Counted from the first letter of the stretch, positions 24,698 to 33,077 are shown. The stretch: DNA of 64,000 nt from Paenibacillus antri (GCF_005765165.1 NZ_VCIW01000013.1:1-64000), one strand, 5' to 3'. Notes: generated by a model not told the origin, from the sequence alone. Numbers and translations are program-made.

Positions 24698-25702
24698 ATG
24701 AGGAACGCCAAATTCGCCGTTCTATCCGCTTGGGCCGCCCTGACGCTAGCGCTGACCGGTTGCGTGCCGATCTTCCATTACGATAACGAGCTCCGCGCCG
24801 TCGAAGGGCCGACGGCCGCGCCGGAGGAAGCCGCGTTGAATCAACCGCCCGTAGAGCCGATCGTTCGGAGAGAGGGCGAGGAGGTATTCATCGAAATGAC
24901 GGCGCAAGTGACCGATTTGGAAATATCGCTGGGCGTAACGTACAACGCCTGGACGTTCAACGGATCGGCGCCCGGTCCGACGCTGCGGGTCAAGCAGGGA
25001 GATACGATTCATTTCACGTTGAAGAATATGGACCCTTATATGGCGCATTCCATGGATTTCCACGCGGTGCACGCCGCGCCGAGCCGGAAGTTCGCCAACG
25101 TCCAGCCGAACGAGTCCGGCACCTTCACGTACGAGGCTAATATGCCGGGCGTGTTCATGTACCATTGCGGAACGGCGCCCGTCCTCTTGCACATCGCGAA
25201 CGGCATGCACGGCGTCATCATCGTCGAACCGAACGACGGCTACCCGACGGACGGGGAGATCGACCGGGAATACGTCGTCACGCAGAACGAATGGTATGCC
25301 GAGCACGACGCTCAGGCGTTCCTGGACGCCCCTCCCGAATACGTCGTATTCAACGGCGACGACTATACGTTACTGGAGCGTCCGCTGCTCGCCAAAGTCG
25401 GAGACACCGTGCGACTGTACGTCGCGAATATGGGACCGAACCATGTGTCGTCGTTCCATGTCGTGGGGACGATCTTCGATAACGTCTATATCGACGGCAA
25501 CCCGAGGAATCGGCTGTACGGCTTGCAAACCGTCCTGCTGCCCGCCAGCGGAGGAGCGGTCGTCGAGTTCAGAGTGCTCGAAGAAGGCGATTATCCGATC
25601 GTGACGCATCAATTCAACCATGCCTCCAAGGGCGCGGTCGGGTTGCTTCGCGTCACGAAAGACGGCTTGGATACCGAGGCGGAGCCGGGGATGACGCACT
25701 GA
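24698..25702 (+). CDS. nirK: copper-containing nitrite reductase, lipoprotein
   Basis: Reduces nitrite to nitric oxide outside the membrane. The 334 residues start with a lipoprotein signal whose lipobox is LTGC (Cys ~21). Two cupredoxin domains follow. Ligands visible in the first are HSMDFHAVHAA (type 1 and type 2 His plus the Asp), MYHC (His/Cys) and HIANGM (His and Met), and HVVGTIF in the second supplies a type 2 His region. The ATG at 24698 follows AGGAGGT. It has its own Fnr-type promoter. No nor or nos genes lie in the window, so NO removal may rest on the globin nearby. Confidence 0.9.
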   Translation: MRNAKFAVLSAWAALTLALTGCVPIFHYDNELRAVEGPTAAPEEAALNQPPVEPIVRREGEEVFIEMTAQVTDLEISLGVTYNAWTFNGSAPGPTLRVKQGDTIHFTLKNMDPYMAHSMDFHAVHAAPSRKFANVQPNESGTFTYEANMPGVFMYHCGTAPVLLHIANGMHGVIIVEPNDGYPTDGEIDREYVVTQNEWYAEHDAQAFLDAPPEYVVFNGDDYTLLERPLLAKVGDTVRLYVANMGPNHVSSFHVVGTIFDNVYIDGNPRNRLYGLQTVLLPASGGAVVEFRVLEEGDYPIVTHQFNHASKGAVGLLRVTKDGLDTEAEPGMTH

Positions 25703-25806
25703 CCGCCTCGCCGCCGACGATGTTGAAATCCGGTCCGGACTGCACTAGACTGAAAGAAAACGATATCGGCGCGCAGGTACGGCGGAAGCGGGGGCAACGG
25801 GGAAGC

Positions 25807-26832
25807 ATGGATATTTTCGATATCGCGCGGTTGGCGGGCGTCTCCCGCAAGACGGTGCAGCGTGTGCTGAACGATGCGCCGAACGTGAGCGAGAAGACGG
25901 CCGCGAAGATTCGCTCGATCATGGAAGCGCATAATTACGAACCGAACGCGGCGGCGCGGGGGCTCGCCTCGAAGAGGTCGAATACGATCGGGTTGTTCAT
26001 CGTGCAGGACCGGCGGAGCTACACGTTGTACTCCGACGACTTGTACTTCGGAGCCGTCATCGGCGCCATGATCAGCCGCTCGGCGGAGCGAGGGTACAAG
26101 ACGCTCGTCTCCATCGAAGAAGCATCCGACGTGGAGCCGATCCTCAGCCTGTACAAGCAGAAAAGCATCGACGCCGGGCTGCTCGTCAGCTGGTCCGAGA
26201 TGCAGCGGACGGTCGAACGGATCGCGGAGGCGGGATTTCGCATCGGCGTGTTCGACCAGAACAATGTGCGGAGTCCCGTCGACGGGGTGCCGATCCCGCG
26301 GCTGGACGATTACGGGAGCGCCTTCGCGGCGGCCGAATATTTGCTGGGGCTCGGGCATACGGACATCGGCATCGTTACTGGAGATATGGCGATCCCTTGC
26401 TCCGCCGAACGGCTGAGAGGCTTCGTCGACGCGGTGCGAGGCCGCGGCTTGAGCGTGCGCGACGACCGCATCCATAACGGCCGCTTCATCGAAGCGAGCG
26501 GCCGAGAAGCGATCGAACGGTGGACGTCCGGCGGCGGGCTGCCGAGCGCCGTCTTCTGCTCGAACGACCTGATGGCGTACGGCGCGCTGAAGGCGTGCGC
26601 GGACCGAGGCGTGTCGGTGCCCGGCGCGTTGTCCGTCGTCGGCTTCGACGACCTGCTGCTCGGACAGTATACCCATCCGCCGCTGACGACGATGCGAGTC
26701 CCGCGAGTGGAGATGGCGGTTCAGCTGACGGATGCCGTCATCGACGTCTTGGAGGGGCGGGAATCGAGAGGCGAACGGCAAGGATTTCAAGCGGAGCTCA
26801 TCGAGAGGGAGTCTTGCCGGCCGGTTTCCTGA
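25807..26832 (+). CDS. LacI-family transcriptional regulator
   Basis: A 341-residue repressor: helix-turn-helix IFDIARLAGVSRKTVQRVLND at the N-terminus, hinge NAAARGLASKRS (~53), then a periplasmic-binding-like sugar sensor with FCSNDLMAYGALKA and the C-terminal VVGFDDLLLGQYTHPPLTTMR. The recognition helix has RKTVQRVL in place of the usual SxxTVSRVL, a variant. The start ATG is at 25807. It lies directly upstream of the GH16 gene, whose promoter carries a 16-bp LacI-type palindrome, so it is the likely local repressor (inference). Confidence 0.93.
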   Translation: MDIFDIARLAGVSRKTVQRVLNDAPNVSEKTAAKIRSIMEAHNYEPNAAARGLASKRSNTIGLFIVQDRRSYTLYSDDLYFGAVIGAMISRSAERGYKTLVSIEEASDVEPILSLYKQKSIDAGLLVSWSEMQRTVERIAEAGFRIGVFDQNNVRSPVDGVPIPRLDDYGSAFAAAEYLLGLGHTDIGIVTGDMAIPCSAERLRGFVDAVRGRGLSVRDDRIHNGRFIEASGREAIERWTSGGGLPSAVFCSNDLMAYGALKACADRGVSVPGALSVVGFDDLLLGQYTHPPLTTMRVPRVEMAVQLTDAVIDVLEGRESRGERQGFQAELIERESCRPVS

Positions 26833-26849
26833 TATTGCAAAAATAACGA

Positions 26850-26905
26850 TTGACGGGAAAGCGGTTGCAAGATACAATTTCGTTGTAAATGTCCCACGTG
26901 GGACA
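26850..26905 (+). promoter_or_regulatory. sigma-A promoter with LacI-type operator for GH16
   Basis: TTGACG (26850-26855), 17 bases, TACAAT (26873-26878). The perfect palindrome TGTCCCACGTGGGACA (26890-26905), with the central CG typical of LacI operators, covers about +6 to +21. A cre-like GGAAAGCGGTTGCA (26856-26869, two mismatches to consensus) lies between -35 and -10, so catabolite repression is possible. Confidence 0.8.
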
Positions 26906-26929
26906 ATCAGCCGTTCGAAGGAGGCGACG

Positions 26930-26974
26930 ATGAAGGGGCAGCGGCGGAACGCCGCGAAGACGGATCATTTTTAA
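26930..26974 (+). CDS. 14-codon leader ORF upstream of GH16
   Basis: ATG at 26930 with the strong ribosome site GAAGGAGGCGACG opens a 14-codon frame (MKGQRRNAAKTDHF) whose TAA overlaps an ATG of the GH16 frame at 26974 (TAATG). It could couple translation of the hydrolase or be a regulatory leader peptide. Confidence 0.5.
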   Translation: MKGQRRNAAKTDHF

Positions 26975-26994
26975 TGAGGCGAGGTGTTCAATCC

Positions 26995-29900
26995 ATGAAG
27001 CGACGATTCCTGATGCAAGGGCTGGCTTGCACGCTGGCGGCCGGATTGGCGTTGTCGACGCCGCTTCCCGCAAGTACGATGGCGGAGAAAGGGAAGCAGC
27101 CCGAGAAGCCGCTCTGGACGCAGGTTTGGGGCGATGAATTCGAAGACGGCGCGATCGACCGGTCGAAGTGGACGTTCGACTTGACCAACGGCGAATCCGT
27201 CGGCAATCCGGGCTGGGGCAACAACGAGCTGCAATATTATACGGACCGGGCGGACAACGTAAAGGAAGAGAACGGCAAACTCGTGATTACCGCTCGCAAG
27301 GAGGCATACGAGGGCTACTCGTACACGTCGGCTCGGATCAAGACGAAGGGCTTATTCTCGAAGGCGTACGGCAAGTTCGAAATTCGCGCGAGCGCGCCGA
27401 CGGGCAAGGGGCTCTGGCCTGCGATCTGGATGCTGCCGGAGGATTACCGGTACGGCGGGTGGGCCGCCTCCGGCGAAATCGACATCATGGAAGGCTGGGG
27501 CAGCCGGCCGCGAACGGTCGCCGGCACGATCCACTACGGCTCGCAATGGCCGAACAATACGTACACGGGCAAGGAATACGAGCTGCCGAACGGGTCGACG
27601 ATCGAAGACTTTCATACGTACGCGATCGAATGGGAGCCCGGCGAAATTCGCTGGTACGTCGACGGCGTCTTATTCAATACACAGAACGATTGGTACAGCG
27701 TCACGGCCGGTCAGCCGGCGAACAACGCCTACCCGGCGCCGTTCGACGAGAAGTTCCATCTGCTGATCAATCTGGCCGTCGGCGGCAACTTCGACGGCGA
27801 TCCGACGGCGGAGACGCCGTTCCCCAGCTCGTTCGTCATCGACTACGTAAGGGTGTACGAATTGACCGGCCGTCCGTACCGCGAGCCCGTGCCGCCTTCG
27901 ATTCCGAAGGAGCCGTATTTGCCGGGCGCGAAGCTGCCGCTCGCGGACGGTAACTTGGTGTACAACAACGACTTCACGATGAATGCGGAAGGCGATCCCG
28001 GCATGGGCGCGTCGGGTACGGCGCATTGGGCGCTGTACGAGGATCCGGGCGCATCGGCCGACGTGACGATCGAACCGATCGACGGGAGCAACTTCGCGAA
28101 GATCGCGATCCAGAGCGCAGGCGTCAACTCGTATTCGATCCAGCCGCAATCGATCGTGTCGCTCGCGAAGGGCCGCTTCTACAAGCTGACGTTCGACGCG
28201 AAGACGGATACGACGCGGAACATGAACGTCCGCGTGACGGGCGGGGCGTCCCGCGGATACGCCGGGTACTCCCAAGGGCTGACGGCCGCGTTGGACGGCG
28301 AGCTGCGAACGTACGAATTGACGTTCCAGATGAAGCAGGAATCCGACAACGCGGCGCGCATCGAATTCAATCTAGGCACGAACGACCGTCCCGTCTGGAT
28401 CGGCCGCGCGCGGCTCGTCGAGATCGAGGGGGTTGCGTTCGATCACGATTCGCCGAAGGCGCCGCTGGGCGACGGCAACCATATATATAACGGCACTTTC
28501 GACCTCGGCGAGCCGAATCGCATGAGCTTCTGGCATGTGCCGACCGACGGGAAGGCGGAGGCGACGGCATCGGTCGATCCCGAGGCGCGAGAGCTGGTCG
28601 TGGACGTCTCGAAGGGCGGGCAAGCGGATCGCGACGTTCGAGTTTTGCAACGCGGGCTCTCGCTGTTGGACGGACATGATTACGCCTTGACGTTCGATGC
28701 CGAAGCGTCCAACGCGCGGGAGCTCGTCGTCGCCCTCGTCGACGCCGACGGAGCGTCGATTGCATCGACCCCGGTTTCGTTGAAGTCGCCTAAGCGGGAG
28801 CGGGAAATCGCGGTCGCATTCGACGACGTCGCGGTGTCCGGAGAACCCGGCGCCCAACAGCTCGTCTTCTTCCTCGGAGGCAAGAGCGGTACGGTTCGGC
28901 TGGATAACGTGAAGCTGATCCGCACCAGCGTATATTTCCCGCCGGACACGGCGTTCTATCCGCTTCGGAACGGCGACTTCGGGGCCGGTCTGCAGTTCTG
29001 GGGAGCCGCCGTCGACAGCGGAGGCTCGGCGTCCGCGGACGCGGCGAGCGGGGAGGCGAACGTAACCGTCGCCTCGCAAGGCGTCAACCCGTGGAGCGCG
29101 ATGTTCATCCAAGGCGGACTTCCGCTTACGGGCGGCCTCGATTACGAGGTAACCTTCGACGCGAGGGCGACGGTCGCCCGGAAGGTCGAGGTCATCGCGG
29201 AGAACGCGTCTTACCGTCGATACTTCGATCGAACGATCGACGTCGGGACGGATCCGAAGACGTTCCGCTTCGAATTCCGCATGCCTCAGGACGATACCGT
29301 CGATTTGAAGTTCCTGCTCGGCCTCATCGCGGGCACGTCGGTCGTCCCGACGCCGCATGACGTCATTCTGGACAACGTGACGTTCGAGGTGAAAGACGCG
29401 CCCGTCGCTCGGCCGCCGACGTTGATCCCGGATTCGACGAACAATCGCGTCGGGCAGCCGATCGAGCTGACGTTCGTCGACGATGCGGCTTGGCGCGGCG
29501 CGATTCGAACGGTCGCCGTGAACGGCTCGCCGGCGGACTTCGCCGTCGCGAACGGAACGCTGGTACTCGCGGCGTCTGCCTTCGCAGGGGCAGGCAACTT
29601 TACGGTTTCCGTGGTGGCCGAGGGTTACGCGGAGGCGACGGCGAAGCAGGCGGTTCTGGCCGCGGACGGAAATCTCGTCGCGAACGGGAGCTTCGACGAC
29701 GGAACGGCGGGCTGGAGCACTTGGTCCGGCGAGGGCGGGGCGGCTGCGCTCCGCGCGGAGGCCGGCGCAGGGAAGATCGACGTCCACAGCGCCGGCTGGC
29801 AGAGCTGGGCGAACCAGTTGTACCAGGAAGGCATTCCGATGGCGGCGGGCAAGACGTACGAATTGAAATTCACGGCTTCTTCCACCGTCGATCGGCCGAT

Positions 29901-30114
29901 CGTCGTCGAATTCACCAATACGAGCGGCGGGCAAGCTTCGTTCCCGTTAACCGCGGAGCCGACCGTCTTCGTCAAGACGTTCGTCGTGTCGAGCGCGAGC
30001 CCGCTGAAGCTGAATTTCCTTCTCGGGAGCGTCTCGTCGGACGGCGCCGCGACGCCCGGAGAGGCGCATACGATTACGCTGGACCATATACAGGTGCGGG
30101 AAATCGAGCAGTGA
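26995..30114 (+). CDS. secreted GH16 endo-beta-1,3-glucanase with CBM4/9-like domains
   Basis: About 1,039 residues. The signal peptide (MKRRF...ACTLAAGLALS, ~1-30) is followed by a GH16 catalytic domain (~40-295) with the acid/base and nucleophile motif GEIDIMEGWG and flanking WPAIWMLPED and GTIHYG, the pattern of laminarinases that cut beta-1,3- or mixed-linkage glucans. Four carbohydrate-binding-like jelly-roll modules follow, each starting with (N/G)DGN...N(G/N)xF and containing a W or YS-Q motif (starts ~320, 485, 650 and 905), with an Ig-like insert at ~815-900. Start is ATG 26995 after GAGGCGAGGTG, or ATG 26974 if coupled to the leader ORF. It is probably induced by beta-glucan fragments through the adjacent LacI protein. 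Confidence 0.92.
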   Translation: MKRRFLMQGLACTLAAGLALSTPLPASTMAEKGKQPEKPLWTQVWGDEFEDGAIDRSKWTFDLTNGESVGNPGWGNNELQYYTDRADNVKEENGKLVITARKEAYEGYSYTSARIKTKGLFSKAYGKFEIRASAPTGKGLWPAIWMLPEDYRYGGWAASGEIDIMEGWGSRPRTVAGTIHYGSQWPNNTYTGKEYELPNGSTIEDFHTYAIEWEPGEIRWYVDGVLFNTQNDWYSVTAGQPANNAYPAPFDEKFHLLINLAVGGNFDGDPTAETPFPSSFVIDYVRVYELTGRPYREPVPPSIPKEPYLPGAKLPLADGNLVYNNDFTMNAEGDPGMGASGTAHWALYEDPGASADVTIEPIDGSNFAKIAIQSAGVNSYSIQPQSIVSLAKGRFYKLTFDAKTDTTRNMNVRVTGGASRGYAGYSQGLTAALDGELRTYELTFQMKQESDNAARIEFNLGTNDRPVWIGRARLVEIEGVAFDHDSPKAPLGDGNHIYNGTFDLGEPNRMSFWHVPTDGKAEATASVDPEARELVVDVSKGGQADRDVRVLQRGLSLLDGHDYALTFDAEASNARELVVALVDADGASIASTPVSLKSPKREREIAVAFDDVAVSGEPGAQQLVFFLGGKSGTVRLDNVKLIRTSVYFPPDTAFYPLRNGDFGAGLQFWGAAVDSGGSASADAASGEANVTVASQGVNPWSAMFIQGGLPLTGGLDYEVTFDARATVARKVEVIAENASYRRYFDRTIDVGTDPKTFRFEFRMPQDDTVDLKFLLGLIAGTSVVPTPHDVILDNVTFEVKDAPVARPPTLIPDSTNNRVGQPIELTFVDDAAWRGAIRTVAVNGSPADFAVANGTLVLAASAFAGAGNFTVSVVAEGYAEATAKQAVLAADGNLVANGSFDDGTAGWSTWSGEGGAAALRAEAGAGKIDVHSAGWQSWANQLYQEGIPMAAGKTYELKFTASSTVDRPIVVEFTNTSGGQASFPLTAEPTVFVKTFVVSSASPLKLNFLLGSVSSDGAATPGEAHTITLDHIQVREIEQ

Positions 30115-30122
30115 CGTACGTT

Positions 30123-30144
30123 GGGCGCCGGTCGACCGGCGCCC
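30123..30144. terminator. perfect 22-base hairpin between converging genes
   Basis: GGGCGCCGGTC is followed directly by its reverse complement, giving an 11-bp inverted repeat. No T run follows, so it may be a weak terminator or a protective 3' end for the GH16 transcript. Confidence 0.55.
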
Positions 30145-30159
30145 GCTTCGCTCGTTCGT

Positions 30160-30303
30160 TCAGGCGCACCCGCGGTGTCCGCATTGCGGACAAGCGAGGC
30201 AGACGACCGCCGACGCTTCCGCGGGCACGGAAATCGGATATTGACAGCATTCGCAAAGTACAAGCTTAAATTCGGGTTTCTTCGGTTGTTCCTTCGGTTC
30301 CAT
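30160..30303 (-). CDS. small zinc-ribbon protein, SOS-type promoter
   Basis: A 47-residue protein with cysteine motifs CECC, CLACPQCGHRGC, enough for one zinc ribbon. The start ATG at 30303 has AGAGGG eight bases upstream; the longer frame has no ribosome site and would run over the promoter. Two LexA-like boxes flank its -10 element. Small zinc-ribbon proteins can bind nucleic acid or partner proteins; the role here is unknown, but damage-inducible expression is suggested by the promoter. Confidence 0.75.
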   Translation of the reverse strand: MEPKEQPKKPEFKLVLCECCQYPISVPAEASAVVCLACPQCGHRGCA

Positions 30304-30323
30304 GGCTGCATCCCTCTTTATGC

Positions 30324-30355
30324 GAATATGTGTTCTTATAATAGAACACTCGTTC
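30324..30355 (-). promoter_or_regulatory. paired LexA (SOS) boxes around the -10 element
   Basis: On the minus strand GAACGAGTGTTC (30355-30344) matches the Bacillus SOS core GAAC-RNRY-GTTY in full. A second, GAACACATATTC (30335-30324), has one mismatch. TATTAT (30343-30338) lies between them. The same arrangement occurs at 38781-38820. Confidence 0.7.
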
Positions 30356-30458
30356 CTAGAAATCAAGTGGGTCAGGGATCTCTCGCAGACGCATAAAAAC
30401 GACGCGGAACGCGAATGATATCGAATGCGCGTCAATCAACCAACGGGAGGTTTCTGCG

Positions 30459-30575
30459 ATGAGCAAAGCAGCTTTGTGGTCTTGGGTTGCGGCGGGTTCT
30501 GTCGCTGGGGGCGCGATCGCGTACGCGGCGTCCACTCGGAAAAATCCTTTGAAATCGATTGTGCGCATGTGGTAA
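30459..30575 (+). CDS. small membrane-type protein (38 aa)
   Basis: ATG at 30459 follows ACGGGAGG. The 38-residue product has one hydrophobic Gly/Ala-rich segment (WSWVAAGSVAGGAIAYAA) and a basic end (TRKNPLKSIVRMW). A terminator follows at once. Function is unknown. Confidence 0.6.
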   Translation: MSKAALWSWVAAGSVAGGAIAYAASTRKNPLKSIVRMW

Positions 30576-30580
30576 GACAA

Positions 30581-30616
30581 GCGAAGGAAACCTCTCCGAA
30601 CGAGAGGTTTCTTTCG
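30581..30616 (+). terminator. rho-independent terminator
   Basis: GAAACCTCTC (30587-30596) pairs with GAGAGGTTTC (30602-30611), extended by GCGAA / TTCGC, with a T-rich 3' side. Confidence 0.85.
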
Positions 30617-30689
30617 CGTTTCCGGAAAGCGCCATGGAACAATTTGCGAAAATATATTTACCTCGGGAACGATATTTGATAATATTATC

Positions 30690-31000
30690 GCAATATTCAA
30701 ATGCGATGACGAGACGAGTAAATAACGAATTCTTTCGCAGAGAGCTCCGGGCGCTGAGAAGGAGTAAAGAATTCTTTATTGAAGAAAACCTCAGAGCAGC
30801 GTGCAGGAACCTATGAATCGGGGATGGCGCGCCAGGAGCTCCTGTTACAGAGCTAGAGTATAAGCATTCCGTCGGAATGCCGTACTTGAAGAGGCCGATC
30901 TGGCGACATGTCGGCGAATTTGGGGTGGTACCACGAGAATTCGAATCTCGTCCCTAAGACGTACGTCTACCGTCTTGGGGGTGGGATTTTTTTATTTTGT
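30690..31000 (+). promoter_or_regulatory. T-box leader of asd, probably lysine-specific
   Basis: The antiterminator core TGGGGTGGTACCACG (30921-30935) is diagnostic of a T-box. A terminator follows (TCCCTAAGACG...CGTCTTGGGGGTGGGA then seven T, ~30950-30994). Upstream, Stem I shows AGTA at 30717-30720, the conserved AGAGAG (30739-30744) and the distal hairpin CTCC...GGAG. On the 3' side GAAG-AAA-A (30781-30788) places AAA in the specifier position, which reads lysine. Uncharged tRNA-Lys would therefore allow asd expression. A -10 like GATAAT lies at 30678-30683 with no clear -35. Confidence 0.85.
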
Positions 31001-31086
31001 CGTACAGGCAACCGCATGACGTACCGAACATACGGTACACCAAAACGAGCGCAGAAACTTCTACATCGAAAGGATATGAATCTCTC

Positions 31087-32172
31087 ATGACGCAAAAACT
31101 GAAAGCGGGCATCGTCGGCGGCACGGGCATGGTCGGCCAACGGTTCGTCGAACTGCTCGACCAGCATCCGTGGTTTCAAGTTACGGCCATCGCGGCCAGC
31201 GCCGGCTCGGCCGGCAAGACGTACGAAGAAGCGGTGAAGGGCAGATGGAAGCTGAACGGCGCCATCCCGGAAGACGTGAAGGGGATCGTCGTTCAGGATG
31301 CGTCCAAGGTGGAAGAGGTCGCTGCCGGAGTCGATTTCGTCTTCTGCGCGGTCGACATGCCGAAGAAGGACATTCAGGCGCTGGAGGAAGCGTACGCGAA
31401 AACCGGTACGCCGGTCATCTCCAACAACTCGGCGCATCGCTGGACGCCGGACGTCCCGATGGTCATCCCGGAAATCAACCCGGGTCATATCGACGTCATC
31501 GCGGCGCAGCGCAAGCGCCTCGGCACGTCGACCGGTTTTATCGCGGTGAAGCCCAACTGCTCGATCCAGAGCTATGTGCCGGCGCTGCACGCGCTAATGG
31601 ATTTCAAACCTACGAAGGTCGTCGCATCCACGTACCAAGCGATTTCCGGAGCGGGCAAAAATTTCACCGATTGGCCGGAGATGATCGATAACGTCATTCC
31701 GTATATCGGCGGCGAGGAAGAGAAGAGCGAGCAGGAGCCGCTGCGCATCTGGGGCGGGATCGAGAACGGGGAAATCGTCAAAGCGAGCGCGCCGCTCATC
31801 ACGACGCAGTGCATTCGCGTTCCGGTCACGGACGGTCATCTCGCGACCGTATTCGTCTCGTTCGAGAAGAAGCCTTCGAAAGAAGAAATTCTCGCCCGCT
31901 GGTCGCAATTCCAAGGCCGTCCGCAGGAGCTCGGTCTGCCAAGCGCGCCGAAGCGGTTCATTACGTACTTCGAAGAAGAGAACAGACCGCAGACGAAGCT
32001 GGACCGCGACATCGAGCGCGGCATGGGCGTCTCGGCGGGACGCCTTCGCGAAGATACGATCTACGACTATAAATTCGTCGGATTGTCCCACAACACGCTG
32101 CGCGGCGCGGCGGGCGGCGCCGTGCTGATCGCCGAGCTGCTGAAGGCGGAAGGGTACATCCAAGCGAAATAA
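31087..32172 (+). CDS. asd: aspartate-semialdehyde dehydrogenase, large (TIGR00978-like) type
   Basis: Reduces aspartyl phosphate to aspartate semialdehyde with NADPH, feeding lysine/diaminopimelate, threonine and methionine synthesis. The 361 residues contain GGTGMVGQRF (~10), SNNSAHRW (~114), the catalytic cysteine in VKPNCSIQS (~158) and the histidine region GHLATVFV (~251). The segment order and length match the archaeal/fungal class rather than the usual Bacillus type as I know them. The ATG at 31087 follows AAAGGA at a long spacing. Control is by the upstream T-box. It is a single-gene transcript ended by a strong terminator. Confidence 0.93.
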   Translation: MTQKLKAGIVGGTGMVGQRFVELLDQHPWFQVTAIAASAGSAGKTYEEAVKGRWKLNGAIPEDVKGIVVQDASKVEEVAAGVDFVFCAVDMPKKDIQALEEAYAKTGTPVISNNSAHRWTPDVPMVIPEINPGHIDVIAAQRKRLGTSTGFIAVKPNCSIQSYVPALHALMDFKPTKVVASTYQAISGAGKNFTDWPEMIDNVIPYIGGEEEKSEQEPLRIWGGIENGEIVKASAPLITTQCIRVPVTDGHLATVFVSFEKKPSKEEILARWSQFQGRPQELGLPSAPKRFITYFEEENRPQTKLDRDIERGMGVSAGRLREDTIYDYKFVGLSHNTLRGAAGGAVLIAELLKAEGYIQAK

Positions 32173-32174
32173 AC

Positions 32175-32218
32175 AACAGCAAGCACTCGGGTGTTTCCCG
32201 GGGGCTTGCTGTTTTTTT
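32175..32218. terminator. terminator between asd and the converging catalase gene
   Basis: AACAGCAAGC (32175-32184) pairs with GCTTGCTGTT (32204-32213), with CTCGGG/TCCCGGG as inner stem and a long T run. It lies five bases from the end of the minus-strand gene. Confidence 0.88.
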
Positions 32219-32222
32219 ACGA

Positions 32223-33077
32223 CTAAGCGTTCAGATCGTACAAGCCCGGGCTGTGTTCGTTCGGCGCTTCCGGCAGAATCGGCACGGGATGGCCTTGCGG
32301 CGGCGGAACGACCGCCAGATCGCCGCCGTTCCGGCTCGGCGACGGGCCGGCGTAAATTTCGCCGATCCGCGTCGGGTCCAAGCGGAAGTTAAATTGCGCG
32401 TTATGGAAGCCCATCTCCACGTACTTGCGGCATTCCGGATACTTATTGATATCGTAATTCGGCACCGGGAACAACTTGCCCCAATTGACGCCGAGCGTCT
32501 CGAGCGCCTTGGCGAACGCGTTCTGATGCGCGTTGTCCCGTACGATCAAGAACGCCAACGTCTCCCGGAACGTCTTATTGGCGCTCATCTCATAGATGCG
32601 GGACTTCTGCAGCACGCCCGTGGATTCAAGCACCAGGTTGTCGAGCAGGTCAGTGATCAAATTGCCGTGGTTATATACGTAGGTGCCTTGCCAAGGGAGT
32701 CCGGCGGCGTCTACCGGCAGGGAGCTCTGCGCGCCGACGATGAAGTGATGCGGGTTAGCGGTCTTGACGGCGTCGTTCAGCGGAGCGCCGTCCACGCCGG
32801 CGTTGCCCGGAACTTGCTCCCCGGTCCCGGTAAGCAGCTGATTAATCGTGTGCTGCACCAGCTCGACGTGGCTCAGTTCCTCCAAGAACACTCCGCGGAT
32901 CAAGTCGCGATATTGCGTCGCGTTGCCGCGGAAGTTGTTGCTCTGGAAGAAGAACTGCATCATCGTTCGCATCTCGCCGAACCGGCCGCCTAAGATCTCC
33001 TGAATGACCTTCGCCGCTTCCGGATCCGGCTTATCCGGAACGATCATGTTGATTAAGTCTTCTTTGTAAAAATACAT
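32223..33077 (-). CDS. manganese catalase
   Basis: A 284-residue di-manganese catalase of the ferritin-like fold, converting hydrogen peroxide to water and oxygen. Metal-ligand motifs are ILGGRFGEMRTMMQFFFQ (Glu ~36), EELSHVELVQH (Glu/His ~67), NLVLESTGV (Glu) and DNAHQNAF (His). The start ATG at 33077 follows AGGGGGAC; upstream in-frame residues are not supported. Spore-coat CotJC-type proteins belong to the same superfamily but are shorter. It is monocistronic, with about 250 bases of non-coding sequence upstream in which I see no clear promoter. Confidence 0.92.
   Translation of the reverse strand: MYFYKEDLINMIVPDKPDPEAAKVIQEILGGRFGEMRTMMQFFFQSNNFRGNATQYRDLIRGVFLEELSHVELVQHTINQLLTGTGEQVPGNAGVDGAPLNDAVKTANPHHFIVGAQSSLPVDAAGLPWQGTYVYNHGNLITDLLDNLVLESTGVLQKSRIYEMSANKTFRETLAFLIVRDNAHQNAFAKALETLGVNWGKLFPVPNYDINKYPECRKYVEMGFHNAQFNFRLDPTRIGEIYAGPSPSRNGGDLAVVPPPQGHPVPILPEAPNEHSPGLYDLNA

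Noticed and set aside
30813-30815. ATG in the T-box leader as methionine specifier
   Set aside because: It lies outside the loop defined by AGTA and GAA when Stem I is folded with the AGAGAG distal hairpin; AAA at 30785-30787 fits better.
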